64,000 nucleotides of DNA from Neonectria sp. B-13 (lineage: Eukaryota; Ascomycota; Sordariomycetes; Hypocreales; Nectriaceae): assembly GCA_002682825.1 (NCBI GenBank), contig NOKP01000012.1, positions 558,001 through 622,000 on the forward strand, written 5' to 3'. Of the stretch, positions 11,605 through 23,151 are shown one piece after another. The notes beneath the pieces are model-generated. The model was not told where the DNA came from. It did no database searches and worked only from the letters and a program-made list of their open reading frames with translations. The first letter of the stretch is position 1; the number at the start of each line of letters is the position of its first letter. A program made the translations under genes and the position numbers.

Positions 11605-12866
11605 ATGAAGTGTATCTCGGCACTTGCGGGACTTGTCCTTTTCGGCACTGTTGCCGCTTCTCCTCTCTCAAGCCCCGACGATACCGGGTTGCTAGGTGTG
11701 TATGCTCCCTGATCTTCCAAAAGGGACAGCTGCTGACTTCCATAGCTCGGGCCAAGAAATGTCAGTGGAAGGACAAGCAATGCTGTGCGCACGACAAGGA
11801 CGACTACGAGGGTAACGACTACGGATATGACAATGACCACGATGACCCCCACCACACCATTTACGTCAGATCCCACAGGAGCATCCAGCGCGCCATTGAC
11901 AAAGCCAGTCCCGGCGATTGCATCGTCGTTGAAGCCGGCATATACGCCGAGCAGCTCACCATCCACAAAGATGGCATCGAACTCATCGGGAAAGGCGCCG
12001 TCCTGGTTCCTCCTAAGAAGGCCGTCAAGAACCGGTGCTCAGGTCTGAGTGGTCCCAAAACGGAGGCAGGTATCTGCGTAACAGGCAAAGGAATCAAGCT
12101 GGCTCCTTTCGTGGTCGAGCACCGAAAGGTCCTCTCAGTGGCTAGGCCCGTCAAGGATGTTTCGGTGACCGGCTTCGAGGTGCGGAAGTTCTCCGGCATC
12201 AACATTGCTATTGTCGGTGCCAAGAATGCTCGCATCACCAAGAACAAGCTCACCGATGGTGGAAAGTATGGATGCCTCACCGCTGGCTCGTACAAGACGT
12301 TGATCTCCGACAACGAAGTCTCATCAACGGTATTGACCGGTCTTAATATACCTGGTGTATGCATGGACAATTTCTCGGACGTTTTTGTCACCAAGAACCG
12401 AGTTTCCAACTACGGTATCGGTCTCTGTGTCCAGACCAATGGCGCCGAAGTTCAATACAACAAAGTGAAGAATTGCTGCCTCGCCATCTATGTCGATCCC
12501 GGGGTCAAAGGCGCCAAGATCCGCCACAACCATGTTGGCCCGTCGAATCCTCACTGCCCTGGATCCTCGGGAATCATCCTGGATGGCGCGATTGGCACCA
12601 AAGTCTCGGATAACCTCTTCGAGGGACAGAAGAATCAGGGCGTCGGTGTTCTTATCTTCGATGATGAATGCCCCCAAACTGACCCCAACCTTGCTCTCTC
12701 ATGCCGTGTTCTCAAGCGAAAGGCGGTCTCATCATACAACGTCGTCATTCGGAATACTTTCCGCAACAACGACTTCGACATCTTTGTCAACACTACAGGC
12801 AAGGGCAACGTGGTCAAGTGCAACAACTGCAAGACCTCGTTTCCGGCAAACCTCTGTAGCAAATGA
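11605..12866 (+). CDS. Secreted right-handed parallel beta-helix protein
   Basis: Secreted protein of 403 residues with a pectin-lyase-type fold, likely acting on or binding extracellular polysaccharide. Exon 1 (11605-11695) encodes a signal peptide (MKCISALAGLVLFGTVAASP). A 50-bp intron follows, then exon 2 (11746-12866). After a short acidic, His- and Asp-rich linker (about residues 45-60), the sequence HTIYVRSHRSIQRAIDKASPG is the usual opening of this fold. Further on are beta-helix coils with stacked Asn and Gly (ARITKNKL, TLISDNEV, VFVTKNRVSNYGIG, AEVQYNKVKNC). Paired cysteines near the C-terminus suggest disulfides. No catalytic signature of a specific pectinase or lyase family is evident, so the activity is unknown. 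I chose 11605 because it gives the signal peptide. Confidence 0.85.
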
Positions 12867-14079
12867 TCCAAGCAACTCAAGAAAGCCATAACAAGATCAT
12901 CGAAACGTCAAGGCCGAAAGGTTAACGAGGCTTAAAAATATTGAACTGACTTGTTTGGAGGTTTTGAATTTGCTTTTAGTAAAGCGCTAAGTCCCCAAGT
13001 TTTCTAAGGTCGGCTTGTATTTAATATTAATTCCACGTACCTTTGAGACAATGACGCTATCGCCAGTGCTCTAATAAATAGTGTTTTATAATGAAGCATG
13101 TAATACAGGTCGATTGAAAGGAGTACGTTAAAATACCACCTTGCTTAAACGCTAACTAGGGTATTGCGATGAAGGCCATTTGCCTAATCGTCTGTCGTTC
13201 AGCGAGAGCGTTAGTAACAAGGCTGTGCAATCCTCTATCCTTCGTGAGTCAGAAGCATTCGTATTTGAGAGCCAACAATCATCAAATGCAAGATGGCTGC
13301 CGGGGCTTCAGATCTTCCGGGGATGGTGCTTATTATTGACGTCTTCCCTGGCGGCTGTCCGCCTCAATGCCGTCATCATCGTCTCCAACCAGTCCCTGCC
13401 ATCTCGGTCTCGGCTACCGCCCTTCTGGATCTCTTAACCCTCCTTCTAGCGTTAAACACTACTGCTCTGGCGGATCATCCATCAGCTCAAGCAGTCGACC
13501 ACGTCCCCTTGAAGTGACCTTTCATCACCGCTTTAAATATCAAAGCAAGTCAAGTACCTACTTTAGCCACTCCCAAACAGTCCGTAGAAGATCTTCTATT
13601 ACAACCCGCGCGGTATGAAAACAGTATTGTTATTGAGTCCTTTTACATGGGAACCAGGCACGTTTCAAGGCGGCCTGCTTGAAGCTGCCGTTACAGTCAG
13701 AAATGTTTAACTTTGTCACGAGAGTTCTGGTTCCTAGCTGGGTCATTGTGGGACGAGTTAAGAAGTGAGAGGTGCGTACCGCGCTGGATCATCTCGCGCA
13801 TCACTTTTAATACCGGGCGACGTGTTACACAACCTCTGGGCGACTACGTGGCTTCCATAGCATGCGCTTCGGAGTCTCTGTCTGGGGCTGTTCGGGTTAT
13901 ACGCCGCGAAAGTACAACATTGGTTAGCATAGAGTGACGCTCAAAGGAAGGATGATGTACTTCGTGGTCGTCAAAATCGTCAAAATCGTGCGCCATAGTT
14001 GCTGTATGGCAGTAAATTAGGTTTGAATGGACGACGATGGTGAAATATGCTGTATTAATATGGAGAGAAGGCTGCATGT
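12867..14079. other. Intergenic, nothing recognised
   Basis: A stretch of more than 1 kb with only short frames of low plausibility. The left edge should contain the 3' untranslated region of the beta-helix gene. I see no repeat or transposon signature. Confidence 0.5.
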
Positions 14080-14935
14080 AACTTATATGGTCTGAAAGAG
14101 AATCAATACGATGAGAATAAACATGACCATATGAACCCACTCAGTTGACTGGTAGCTAGATGAGCAAAGTCCGTGGGAGTTGGAGCTTCGAATATCAGCT
14201 TGCCGGCTTTTTGGTATGTTCCTGCCACATGGACCTGGAAATTGTTCTTCGGCTTCACCCATACTACATAGGAAATCTCTCAACGAGATAGCGTACACAA
14301 ACTGCTCGGTGATGTGGATGTCGCCAATGGGGTTGGCCTCTTCCTCATTCAGGATATCCTTGGCCTCCATGTAGTAGCTGTTCAACACTTCTGCTCCGGG
14401 AGGCAGAATATGTGAGAAAGTGACATAGCGTCGTCCCGATCAATCTGTGAAAACCCGCCTCAGGGTCTACATTGTAGGCACGCCCAATGATGGAATCTCG
14501 TGCTCGGGCATCACCGACACTTTCAAAGCCTCACTAGGAACTCCGTGCCACGAATTGAAATAGACATTTGCTCCTGGAATTACCGAGATAGCGCGCTTGA
14601 TCGATGCGAGCTGTGCTGGCACAACCTCAGTCGTCCCGAAGAGCGCGAAGGCTAGCCAGTGGCCCCATCTCTGCTCGACTCGATTTCTTCCTTTAGCAGA
14701 GCGCGTGCTTGGAGAACGAACAGCAGAACGCGTTCTAGGACCTTGGGGTCTTTGCTTTTCAGGCACTGTGGGTAGACGTATGTGATGGATGGAGCATTGC
14801 CGATGGTCTTTTTGCGATAGACATCTGAAAGAAGAGCCGTCAAGGGGCCAACGTCTTCTTGCTTATAGACGCTGACCTCACAAGTCGTGAAAGGTTCCAG
14901 CACGGGGCATAAGTGCCAATATTCGTGACCACCCT
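14080..14935 (-). pseudogene. Remnant of a vanillyl-alcohol-oxidase-like FAD oxidase
   Basis: On the minus strand, three frames in sequence carry parts resembling the C-terminal cap domain of vanillyl-alcohol oxidase/4-cresol dehydrogenase flavoproteins. They are an EPFTTCEVSVYKQEDV segment (14903-14652), a segment with ALFGTTEVVPAQL and GVPSEALKVSVMPEH (14766-14467), and SHILPPGAEVLNSYYMEAKDI leading into HITEQFVYAI (14388-14200). The frame shifts near 14680, and stop codons occur near 14467 and just after it. The FAD-binding N-terminal domain is absent. The family call rests on overall pattern and order of segments rather than on a catalytic motif, so it is moderate. Confidence 0.5.
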
Positions 14936-15019
14936 AGTTTGTAAGGTTAAAATCTGTGTATGGTTCTCCGTCTCGTGGCCCTTGTTAGAGAACAAGGTTT
15001 GACTAAAAGAAAGGCCATT

Positions 15020-15581
15020 GATGAAGGGTCCAAAATCACTATGAGACGAAATTTCGTGCCACCCTGGACTTTTATGGTTCTCTTAACTTTTCCGACAAGT
15101 TCTGGCATTCTCGCTTACCAGCCTTAGCTGCACTTACTAATTTTCCTCTAGAATCCTTGGCGGAAGTGTTTGAGGAGGATGATCCAAGCTCTGCTCTTTC
15201 ATCCTTAGAACCACCACCGCCAGATTCAAATGCAGCATCAAGGCTTGATCTATCCAGACCCAGCAATGCGTGGTTGTTTAACTCTATGAAGGAAGGCCGC
15301 CATATTCGTACTGTGGTGGGTGATGGAGACCATGCCAGAGTTGATTCCATCTCGTTCTTTAAAGAATTCCCACCGACACCTTTGATCCATGGAAACCAGG
15401 AAACACTGGTGGAGTCCGGATTTAGCAAAGACGCGTTTGAGACTCCGCAAAAGCTCGGCTTGGATACCCAGCTTTTAGAGATCGAGGGCAAAATCATAGC
15501 TTTGATGCGGGGATTGAAGAGGGCATGGAAGGCTGGGATAAGATCCAAGCGGGGCTGGAGTTCCTTGCAAATCATGTCTAA
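15020..15581 (+). pseudogene. C-terminal remnant of an alpha/beta-hydrolase (esterase/lipase type)
   Basis: The plus strand encodes the second half of a fungal alpha/beta-hydrolase fold protein: LDFYGSLNFSDKFW (about 15055-15100), a variable lid region, then FPPTPLIHGNQETLVESGFS, which carries the acid-residue loop, and LGLDTQLLEIEG. Just after this, near 15486-15497, the frame shifts by the equivalent of a one-base deletion. The normal family ending with the catalytic His (HSFDAG, then a helix ending in a stop at 15579-15581) continues in another frame. The N-terminal half with the oxyanion HGG and the nucleophile GxSxG is missing. A long frame also exists on the opposite strand but has no recognisable content. 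Confidence 0.75.
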
Positions 15582-15868
15582 GAAAATGCAACAACATGTT
15601 CACCTGATCAGTTGAGTTCTCACTGTCCTGTGCATTGTCAGGTCTACAAGGTAGATTCCAAGTCCATTGATCCGAATTGATCTCCACTGTCGAAGATGGT
15701 TATATATTCCTCTCTATTGGGAAATGAGGATGGTGGTGATGTGATGGACAAGCTGGGTGATGCTAGTGAAGCCCACAGCCCGGCCTTCGCATTGGGCATA
15801 ATACCTCGAGGCTGCAGTCTCATTCTCTCTTCTTTCGAGCATCTCTATTTCTCACAATCTAGCCCGAC

Positions 15869-16754
15869 ATGTCGCTCATTACCACCGAGTTCCCAACTAT
15901 CACAACGTTTACTCCTGCGTCCGCATGTACTAACGATGTCTACTGGTAGTTCGACTGCGCCACCTTTGACAATGGCGAGAAAGATTGCGGCAAGCTTCAC
16001 CTAGCCCGAAGCACGACTGCTTCGGATTGCTGTCCTACGGGCTGGAGTCCTGATGAGGGGTCTTTCATGTCGCCGGGGTCATGTCCAAAGGGCTACGCAG
16101 CAGCGTGTGGGAACTACGCTGCAGGCGAGCCCGAGTCAACGGCAACCTGTTGTCCTAGGTATTTAACTCTTTAAAAACTCCACGCGCAATTATATCTTTG
16201 ACTTTCAGGCTAACCAAAGTCTACACAGCGGCTATCGATGTCAAATCGGCTCCGACGAGCCCTGGTATAACACAGAGCTCTGCTATCAGGACCTGGAAAT
16301 TAAGACCAGCTACGTCTTCACAGAGGACTGGACTGACATGTTGAATGTCTATACAACCTACAATACTGACCTCCAAGGTCCGCGACCCAGGGTGAATGCA
16401 TATGGTGTGGTGATCAAATGGCAGGAGACCGATCTCACAGCAACCACGACTGAGGCGCCCACCACTCCGACATCTACCATGCATGAAGTATTGTCAACCC
16501 CAAAAAATGCAGCCAGCAACACCACAAAAGCAGGTCACGGTTCCACGGACGATGGATAGGCAACCGCGACACCAATCGTCGCTGACACTGCTAAAGCAAG
16601 TGATGCTCCCGCGAACGAAACATCTTCGACGACCATTGCAGCCCATGAGACCACGTCAGAGGTTCCTGTTTCTGGTGGACTTGCGAGAAGCATAAACGTC
16701 AGTGTCTATTTCGGTGGTGCACTCACTATGCTATTAATCCTCTTAGCATCTTAA
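15869..16754 (+). pseudogene. Cysteine-rich GPI-type surface protein with two in-frame TAG codons
   Basis: Two exons (15869-16158 and 16229-16754, 70-bp intron) give a single open frame of 272 codons including the terminal stop, broken only by TAG at 15947-15949 and TAG at 16557-16559. The intron restores the family motif CCPSGY across the junction. The order is a CxNDVYW region, a Cys-rich domain with DCCPTGWSP and SCPKGYAAACG, INAYGVV-like NAYGVVIKWQ, a long Ser/Thr-rich region, and a hydrophobic C-terminal end (YFGGALTMLLILLAS), as in GPI-anchored fungal wall proteins. No obvious signal peptide is present in the first exon. Both stops are one C-to-T change from CAG, which fits RIP-like decay, but this is inference. 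Readthrough cannot be excluded from sequence. Confidence 0.7.
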
Positions 16755-17899
16755 GTGCTCTTTTAGTCTGATAAAGGAGGTAACCCTTCCCTGTTCACCA
16801 GTCTGTGGATTGTAGTAACTATAGGTAATTTCGTACATTGTTTTTTAGAACAATTATTGAATGTGGAATAGTTCGTCGTTACGTGAGTGGATGGCACGCG
16901 TTTTCAGCTTTAGTGAGGTTCTGCGGTTCAGGGTTTCATAGTTACAACACAAGGGGCGATTATGGAACACATCAATCATTCAGGGCGATGACGAGGACGA
17001 GGACGACGACAGGCGCGTGATCATGCAATATGGGAGGTAATTGTGTAATGAGAAAAAGGTTGTAGTGGTTACGTTAAACACAACGGAAATGCCACGGTGC
17101 CGTCGATCAGTTCGTAAGGGGTGTTAGTTTAGTAAGGTTCATTTGCAAAGTAGAATATTAATGTAGAGAAGGAATAAGGCCAAATAGCAATTATGTGGAC
17201 GACGTTAAGGGCAAGGAGTTATAGGAGCAAACGATGAGGAGTGAGGAGTAATGGCAGGGAGATGGGACAGGCATATGATAGTATTAGAAGGTATGGGACT
17301 AGGTTGGGAGAAAGAGTTAGGAATGGGTATATGCCTTACTGTCTCATGGGGATTTTAAGTTGAAATTTAGGTTATAGTTGGGGGTAGGTGTTTGTAACAT
17401 TTGGTATGAAGCATTAAACCTATTGCTTAAATATTGAAAATAGACTTTACAGCGGCTAGAACTGGCTATAATATTCAGCACTCTATTATATCCCGAACTT
17501 AATTAAAACAACTATAAAGTTAGTGAAACTTTAAATAAATCCGCATTATAAAAGAGGCGCTGTAAAGTTCAGCCTTAAGACGCGGCTGCACGATGCGGAC
17601 ACTTCAAATATCTATAGCCCGGTCCGCTGACTTTTTCCCATAACTCCCTGATTAAATTTAGCTCATCTACAACAATAATAAATTAGCCCTCAAATAGTAA
17701 AGCCTAGCATGTATGTATACTAATAAGGCAAAAAATGAAAAAAGTATTGATCATAATTACCTATAGTAATTAACTAAGTGTGTTAATAGATAAAAGAGCT
17801 GTAAAGTAATCCATACTATAATATAAGTAGTTTCTACAATTGTCCTTATATTCCTATTTCTTCCGCCTCCTCTGATTTATATGATCCCCTCAGTTTTCT
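16755..17899. other. AT-rich intergenic spacer
   Basis: Becomes strongly AT-rich from about 17390 to 17870 with many short A/T runs and no supportable gene. It may include old transposon sequence with decay, but I cannot identify a family. The right end should hold the promoter of the aspartokinase paralogue. Confidence 0.5.
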
Positions 17900-19707
17900 A
17901 TGTCCAGCTTCGCTGCTTCCGCGTTTAATTCTACCGCCCCACTTGTCGCAATGAGCTTCTTCAACGCCTCGCAAACGGTTGGTACACAGACTCTTGCCAA
18001 CGACCACCCGTACCTCTCGGAAAAGATTGCGCCTCAACGGGAAGAGAAGGATCTCCAAGGTCCTTTTGTGGTCCTTGGATTTAGTGGAGCAAGGGTGATC
18101 GACCTCGCCGAGGACATAATTCAAATCATCCAGTCAGTTAATATTAGTAAAGTGTATACCTGTGATGGTTGAGCGAAACTGACATGTGTTAGGCATGAAC
18201 TGAAGAGTCATTGTGTTGCCATTGTCTGCTCAGCGAAGAGCGGCAACACCGGAATGGGAGGGATTACGAATCAGTAAGTTAAACCAGTTCTAAATCTACT
18301 GGTATTCTCTATAACCTTGCCTAGCAATGAGCGGGTGACCAGACTGCTGTGTGCTGCTCGGGAAGCAGTGCAACACAAATCCAGAAGTTATGTTGCCATT
18401 GTCAAGGGGATTCAAATCGACCACCTTGAACCTGCGAAGCCCCTCCTCCACAACCTAGCTGTCCTAGCTAATTACACCAAACTCGTTAATGCGGAATGCG
18501 ACGACCTGATCAAGATCTTGGAATATGTGCAATATCTTGGGGAGGCTAGCAATTCCGTAGAGGATAGGATCATTGGCAAAGTGGAGAATCTCAGTTGCAT
18601 CTTCGTGGCGGCCTTATTGCAGGATCGAGGGGTCGATGCGCAATATATCGATCTTAGTGATGTCGTCCCTGGGGACCTCTCTTCAGCCTTTAGGCAAGAG
18701 GTAGTCGCGTGCGGCAAAAGGGTCCCAGTCATGACTAGCTTTTTTAAAGTCGTACCAGGAGGTCTCACCGATGCAATTGGAAAAAGTTTCACAGATTTGT
18801 GTGCTGCTCTTGTTGCTGCTGATGTTGGCGCCAGAGAGCTGCAGATCTGGACCGAGGTCGACGGCTTCTTCACTGCGGATCCTCGAAGAGTTCCAGATGC
18901 TCGACTCATCCATTCAGTTACACCATCTGAGGCAACGCAATTGGCATCTCAGAGTTCCGAGGACATCGAAGCCTTCATCATAAACCAGGTGATCCGGGCG
19001 TGCATTCCCATCCGCATTAAAAGCGTTATGAACCCACACGGCAGTGGCACAATGATTTGTCTGGATGACGTGATAGAGGCCCCAAGTGGTTTTGGAACGC
19101 CTGGAACGCTCATCGCCGACTGCAAAGGTCTTGTCCAGGAACAATCAACCTTTGCCTTCGCTCCCGCAAGCCACTCAAAGCGACCCACGGCTGTCATCAT
19201 CAAGGATCGAATCCTGGTACTTAACGTCCATTCGAACAAGCAAACCCGTTCACATGGGTTTCTCATGAACATTTTCAGAATCCTGGAAAAATGGCATCTG
19301 TCCGTCGATTTGGGCTCCTCTTCTGAGGTCCATGTGTCTATGGTGCTTAACTTGGACGCAAGACCGTTGAGTACTGATGAACAGCTTCAATACGCCGTTG
19401 AAGAGTTGAATGAGTACGGAAATGTGGATATTGTGCCAGACATGACTATTATCAGTCTTATTGGCCATCAGCTGAAGAACATAGTTGGAATCTCGGGAAC
19501 ATTCTTCAGCGTTCTCGGAGCGAACGACATTAATATTGAGATGATATCTCAAGGTACGCGCAGATTTCAACTTCAGTGCCTGCTATCAAGCTCATCTAAT
19601 AGTGAATAGGAGCGAGCGAGATTGCTATATCTTGTGTGATTAACAAACGTGATGCGAATAGAGCACTAAACATATTGCATGCCAAGTTTTTTCCTTCTCT
19701 GGAATGA
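17900..19707 (+). CDS. Aspartokinase paralogue with altered ATP-site motif
   Basis: Homologue of aspartate kinase, the first enzyme of the aspartate-to-homoserine/threonine/methionine route. Four exons fit: 17900-18132, 18193-18273, 18325-19553 and 19610-19707, 546 residues, all in frame. The kinase domain keeps TEVDGFFTADPRRVPDARLI and the region around VTPSEATQLA, and the C-terminal part holds two ACT-like regulatory domains (the last ending NDINIEMISQGASEIAISCVI). The N-terminal signature KFGGTSV, with the catalytic lysine, reads LGFSGARV here, so Lys, Thr and Ser are all changed. Either activity is lost or it has a new role. It lies near the PLP gamma-synthase gene, which could use homoserine-derived substrates, but several broken genes lie between them. 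Confidence 0.88.
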
Positions 19708-20479
19708 GTTGACGAATGCAAGCGACTCAGCCAAGAAGGGCGTCGTGTGATGAGAGGTGGCCCGCGGCTACTTCTCAATGTCCACTGACTTTCCTATCCG
19801 AGGGGGATAGGCTGAGGTGCGGGGCCCGGGACCAAGACCTGCCCACCGGTTATAGAAACTATTTTTAAAGGTGGATGTGGCAAAATGGATTCAATGGCTG
19901 CATTCAGATGGTACCAAGTCGTATACACCGTATTCTAATCGCCTGATCCGGTGTCCCGTATCTTTTCCCCTTTTTTAGCTGTCAATATAGACAATATGAA
20001 GAGGAAGAGGCGGACTGAGGACGTTGAAAGTTAAAGGTGGCAGACACATTGCAGGTGGTGGCTCAAACTAGTATCCAAGTCTTTCCCGTCGAATACCGCC
20101 TTATTCCTAAGTATCCCACACCCTACACCTGTGAAGAATTGCTATGAATGACCGTATTTCATCCTGAAAGTGCCGACCGAGTTTGGGCTCGATCCTAGTC
20201 TACTCCATGCGAGATGGCCGGACTGAGGAGAATCTTGTCTTAGAAAAGAACGGCAATTTTGTGACGCCGATACTGAGATCGAAAGTTCCGACGAACGCCA
20301 GCCTGAGTCAACGTACGGAATAACCAGCCCACAGACCCAGAGTGGGTAGCACCCTTGACTGGAACATGGCAGCAACAACGCATGGACAAGTTCGATTTTA
20401 ATATCAACGGTAATTATCAGGAAAAGTACCTAATGCAACGCCTGGGACGATATCCTTTGGAAGTTATACGCTCTCAGGA
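19708..20479. other. Intergenic, nothing recognised
   Basis: No supportable gene. The right part borders the Baeyer-Villiger monooxygenase remnant and may contain more of that gene in an unrecognisable state. Confidence 0.45.
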
Positions 20480-21036
20480 GAGGCGGCGGATATAAGGCAG
20501 CTACACTTATGAAGGAAAGAAAACAGCCCCTAGACTTTGAAAAGATTGAGGAAATCCGCCGACGCATTGCAAATCTCGTCAAGGACCCCCAGACTGCTAA
20601 GAAGCTCAAACCATACTACAAGCAGTTTTGAAAACATTCATACTTTCACGACGAGTACCTTCAGGCATTTGACTGGCCAGACTTTGAGCTCGTTGAGGCG
20701 CAAGGCAAGGGGGCAAACCGACTTGCAGACAAAGAAGCCATAACAAACGAAAAGAAGTCTAGCATAGACTGTTTGATCTTTGCCACAGGCTACGAGTGAG
20801 CTGCAGCCAAGACTTATCGATCTAGCAAGGAAGCAGACGGCCGCGATAGACTCTTCCTATCGAAGAAGTGGAACGGTGGAACCAGCAGTCTTTTCTCTGA
20901 CATCACGACGGTTTGGAGTACTCCGCCCTTACTTTACGTTGACTCTCCCAGGTCGAACTTTATCATGATGTGGGCTGGCGCTTCTTGCAGTACCACGGTC
21001 TGGGACGGTTTATTCTATTGCATGATAAATGGGTGA
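20480..21036 (+). pseudogene. C-terminal remnant of a Baeyer-Villiger monooxygenase
   Basis: One frame from 20509 to the stop at 21034-21036 is interrupted only by TGA at 20629-20631 and TGA at 20797-20799. It shows the order found in fungal flavin Baeyer-Villiger monooxygenases: a helix like RRRIANLVKDPQTAKKLKPYY, then FHDEYLQAFDWPDFELV, then IDCLIFATGYE, and later GRDRLFLSKKW followed by SPRSNFIMM. The FAD- and NADPH-binding N-terminal two thirds are missing. The enzyme would insert oxygen into a ketone in a secondary-metabolite route. The remnant sits beside the methyltransferase gene and may be a lost member of a former cluster. Confidence 0.75.
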
Positions 21037-21498
21037 GAAACATCAGTATAGACTAGTATAGGCGATATGACACAAGTTCTAAATAAATGTTTTTCCGGTC
21101 GGTCTCCTCGTTACAGACTAGTATTGGCGGGGTAATAATAAGGTATTGAATGCTATGACATGATTTCTGGAACCTTAAATAAATGTTTTCCCGGTTTCTT
21201 TGTTGCAAACTGCCATGGGCGAATAGTAGGGCCTCGACTTGAAAGGATTAGGCGGAGGGGTCCACCTCTCGGTAACACGGAAAATACTTACAGTCACAAC
21301 CCACTGATCCGCGGCTCGTTATGAGCAGTGACAAGGTATGTAGTGCCTATCTTCAACAGGTGGATCTGATCATCGGGTTCCAGGCATCGTGGGCGGGTTC
21401 AGAATTGAATATAAATCATTTCTCGATTTGGCCTATATCTGAGAAAGAGACGTGGTTCGACCATTAGGCTCAGAGACGGTAATCTCAAAACGTTCGAA
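21037..21498. other. Intergenic, promoter side of the methyltransferase gene
   Basis: No gene seen. Two segments at about 21030-21105 and 21110-21200 share the phrases ACTAGTAT...GGCG and TAAATAAATGTTTT.CCGGT, so part of it is a short direct duplication. Confidence 0.5.
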
Positions 21499-22433
21499 AT
21501 GTCGTCTTCGGTCTATACGCTAAACCATGGCGACGCCAACAAAGAGCGGGAGCGCCTCGATTTTCAGCATGGTGTTCTCAAAGCCATTATGGGAGCCGAA
21601 TTTCCAGATGTCATTTGGCAACATCTGAAAAGAATCCCAGCTCCCAAAGTCGCCGATGCGGCTACGGGCAGCGGCATCTTTCTCAAAGAACTCGCACCGA
21701 AGCTTCCGGAGCGAGCCGAGCTGGATGGCTTCGATATGGATTCGAGCAAGTTCCCCGATCCAGCCTCACTGCCCACGAACGTCAAGCTGCAACTTGGCAA
21801 TGTCTTGGAACCCTTCCCGGACGAGATGTTAGGCAAATATGATCTGGTGCATGTGAAATTGCTCTACGCGGCACTGAAGAAGGATGAATGGCTGCTGGCG
21901 GCGCGGAACCTGAAGACACTGCTCAAGCCGGGCGGGTACCTGTTTTGGTCTGAGATTGGGGCCTACGGATACGCCAGCAATCCATACTCGGAAGCGTTTC
22001 ATGAGTGGAAAAGGATAGAGTCTGAAGCGGCTGTCAAACTGGGACGTGATCCGAAGTAAGTGTGTTGCGGGCTTTTTACCAACCCCAAAGCCAACCATGG
22101 TATTCATATGCTTCCAGAACAAACTGCTAAATTAGTCTTAGATGTCCGGTCCTCCTCCCGTATCAATTCCGGCAAGCCGGCTTGGAGTATGTTGATGAAA
22201 AGGTTTTCGTTACTTTGGGAAGGCCAGATCTGATTGATATCATAACGAAGATGGCCTTGACTTACATGCCACAGAATCTCAATGGTCTTTTGAAGCTTCG
22301 AGTTATGGGTCCTGATCTGACGGAGGAAAAGGTCAATTCTCTGGTGGAGGCAGTCACTAAAGAAACTGAGAACGGGGTTGAACTTGGTACCAACTTCCAT
22401 TGGGTTTGGGGTCAAAATCCCGGTCGTTCTTAG
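21499..22433 (+). CDS. SAM-dependent methyltransferase, secondary-metabolism type
   Basis: Two exons (21499-22055 and 22142-22433, 86-bp intron) give 282 residues. The class I fold is shown by motif I VADAATGSGIFLKEL (about residues 51-65), an acidic residue ending strand 2 (LDGFDMDSS), a strand-4 region YDLVHVKLLYAAL and post-motif LKPGGYLFWSEIG. Many fungal small-molecule O- or N-methyltransferases, LaeA-like in outline, have this length and order. The gene is followed on the opposite strand by a flavoprotein oxidase, so the two could belong to one biosynthetic group, but the substrate is not evident. Confidence 0.88.
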
Positions 22434-23151
22434 CCACAGGTTGAGTCTTTCGGAGATAACCTATGGAGTCTGCAAGAATCAGTCCTGGACTTGGTTTGGA
22501 AGCTTATCGAAGTCTGTTGGATATTTACGACATTGGGTAGAGAAGGCAGCGTTGCTCACAGACACGCCCAGGCACTGCCACAAACTCATGTCTGATTAGT
22601 CTGGTTATGTTGACAAATACAAGAGACCAAATGCGGACACTGCCAATGCCCATCCTCTCAAAATGGCCGATCGGTAGTATCCTGTTCTTGCTGTTACTAA
22701 ACCCATAATGACCGATATTTGTGCCATACCAAGAGTCCACGGCAAGATGCAAAATGATGTAACTCAATGCGGCGATCGTAGACCTACTTGAAAGGATGAG
22801 GAGTGGGAGCAGGTAAGCTGAACGACGTCCACAGCTATGAGATAATTCTGCGGGTACAGGCTCAATGATCCAGCTAGCTAGAAGGAAATTGATCGTAAGG
22901 AGTCTACTGAAAGCTGCATGGCTCAGGGGTCAGCATCGACAAGCTTCCATCACCTGAGTGTAATCCCAGGGTTAGCTTAAAGGATTGTGAGGGCCGTAGG
23001 CTGCACACTAGATCATATGGTTGAAAGACTCTTGATCGTTCTATCTAAAGGTGGGAAAGGATTATCTTGTGCTGCTCTCGGGGACCTTTGCGGCCGCGTG
23101 CTGACTAGACAGAGAATTGAAAATTGGAGAAACAAAGCTAAAGATAGCAAT
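22434..23151. other. Intergenic, nothing recognised
   Basis: Spacer between the convergent methyltransferase and flavoprotein genes. Short frames only. Confidence 0.5.

Noticed and set aside
15072..15575. 167-codon frame on the minus strand
   Set aside because: It is the shadow of the alpha/beta-hydrolase remnant on the plus strand, which carries family motifs.
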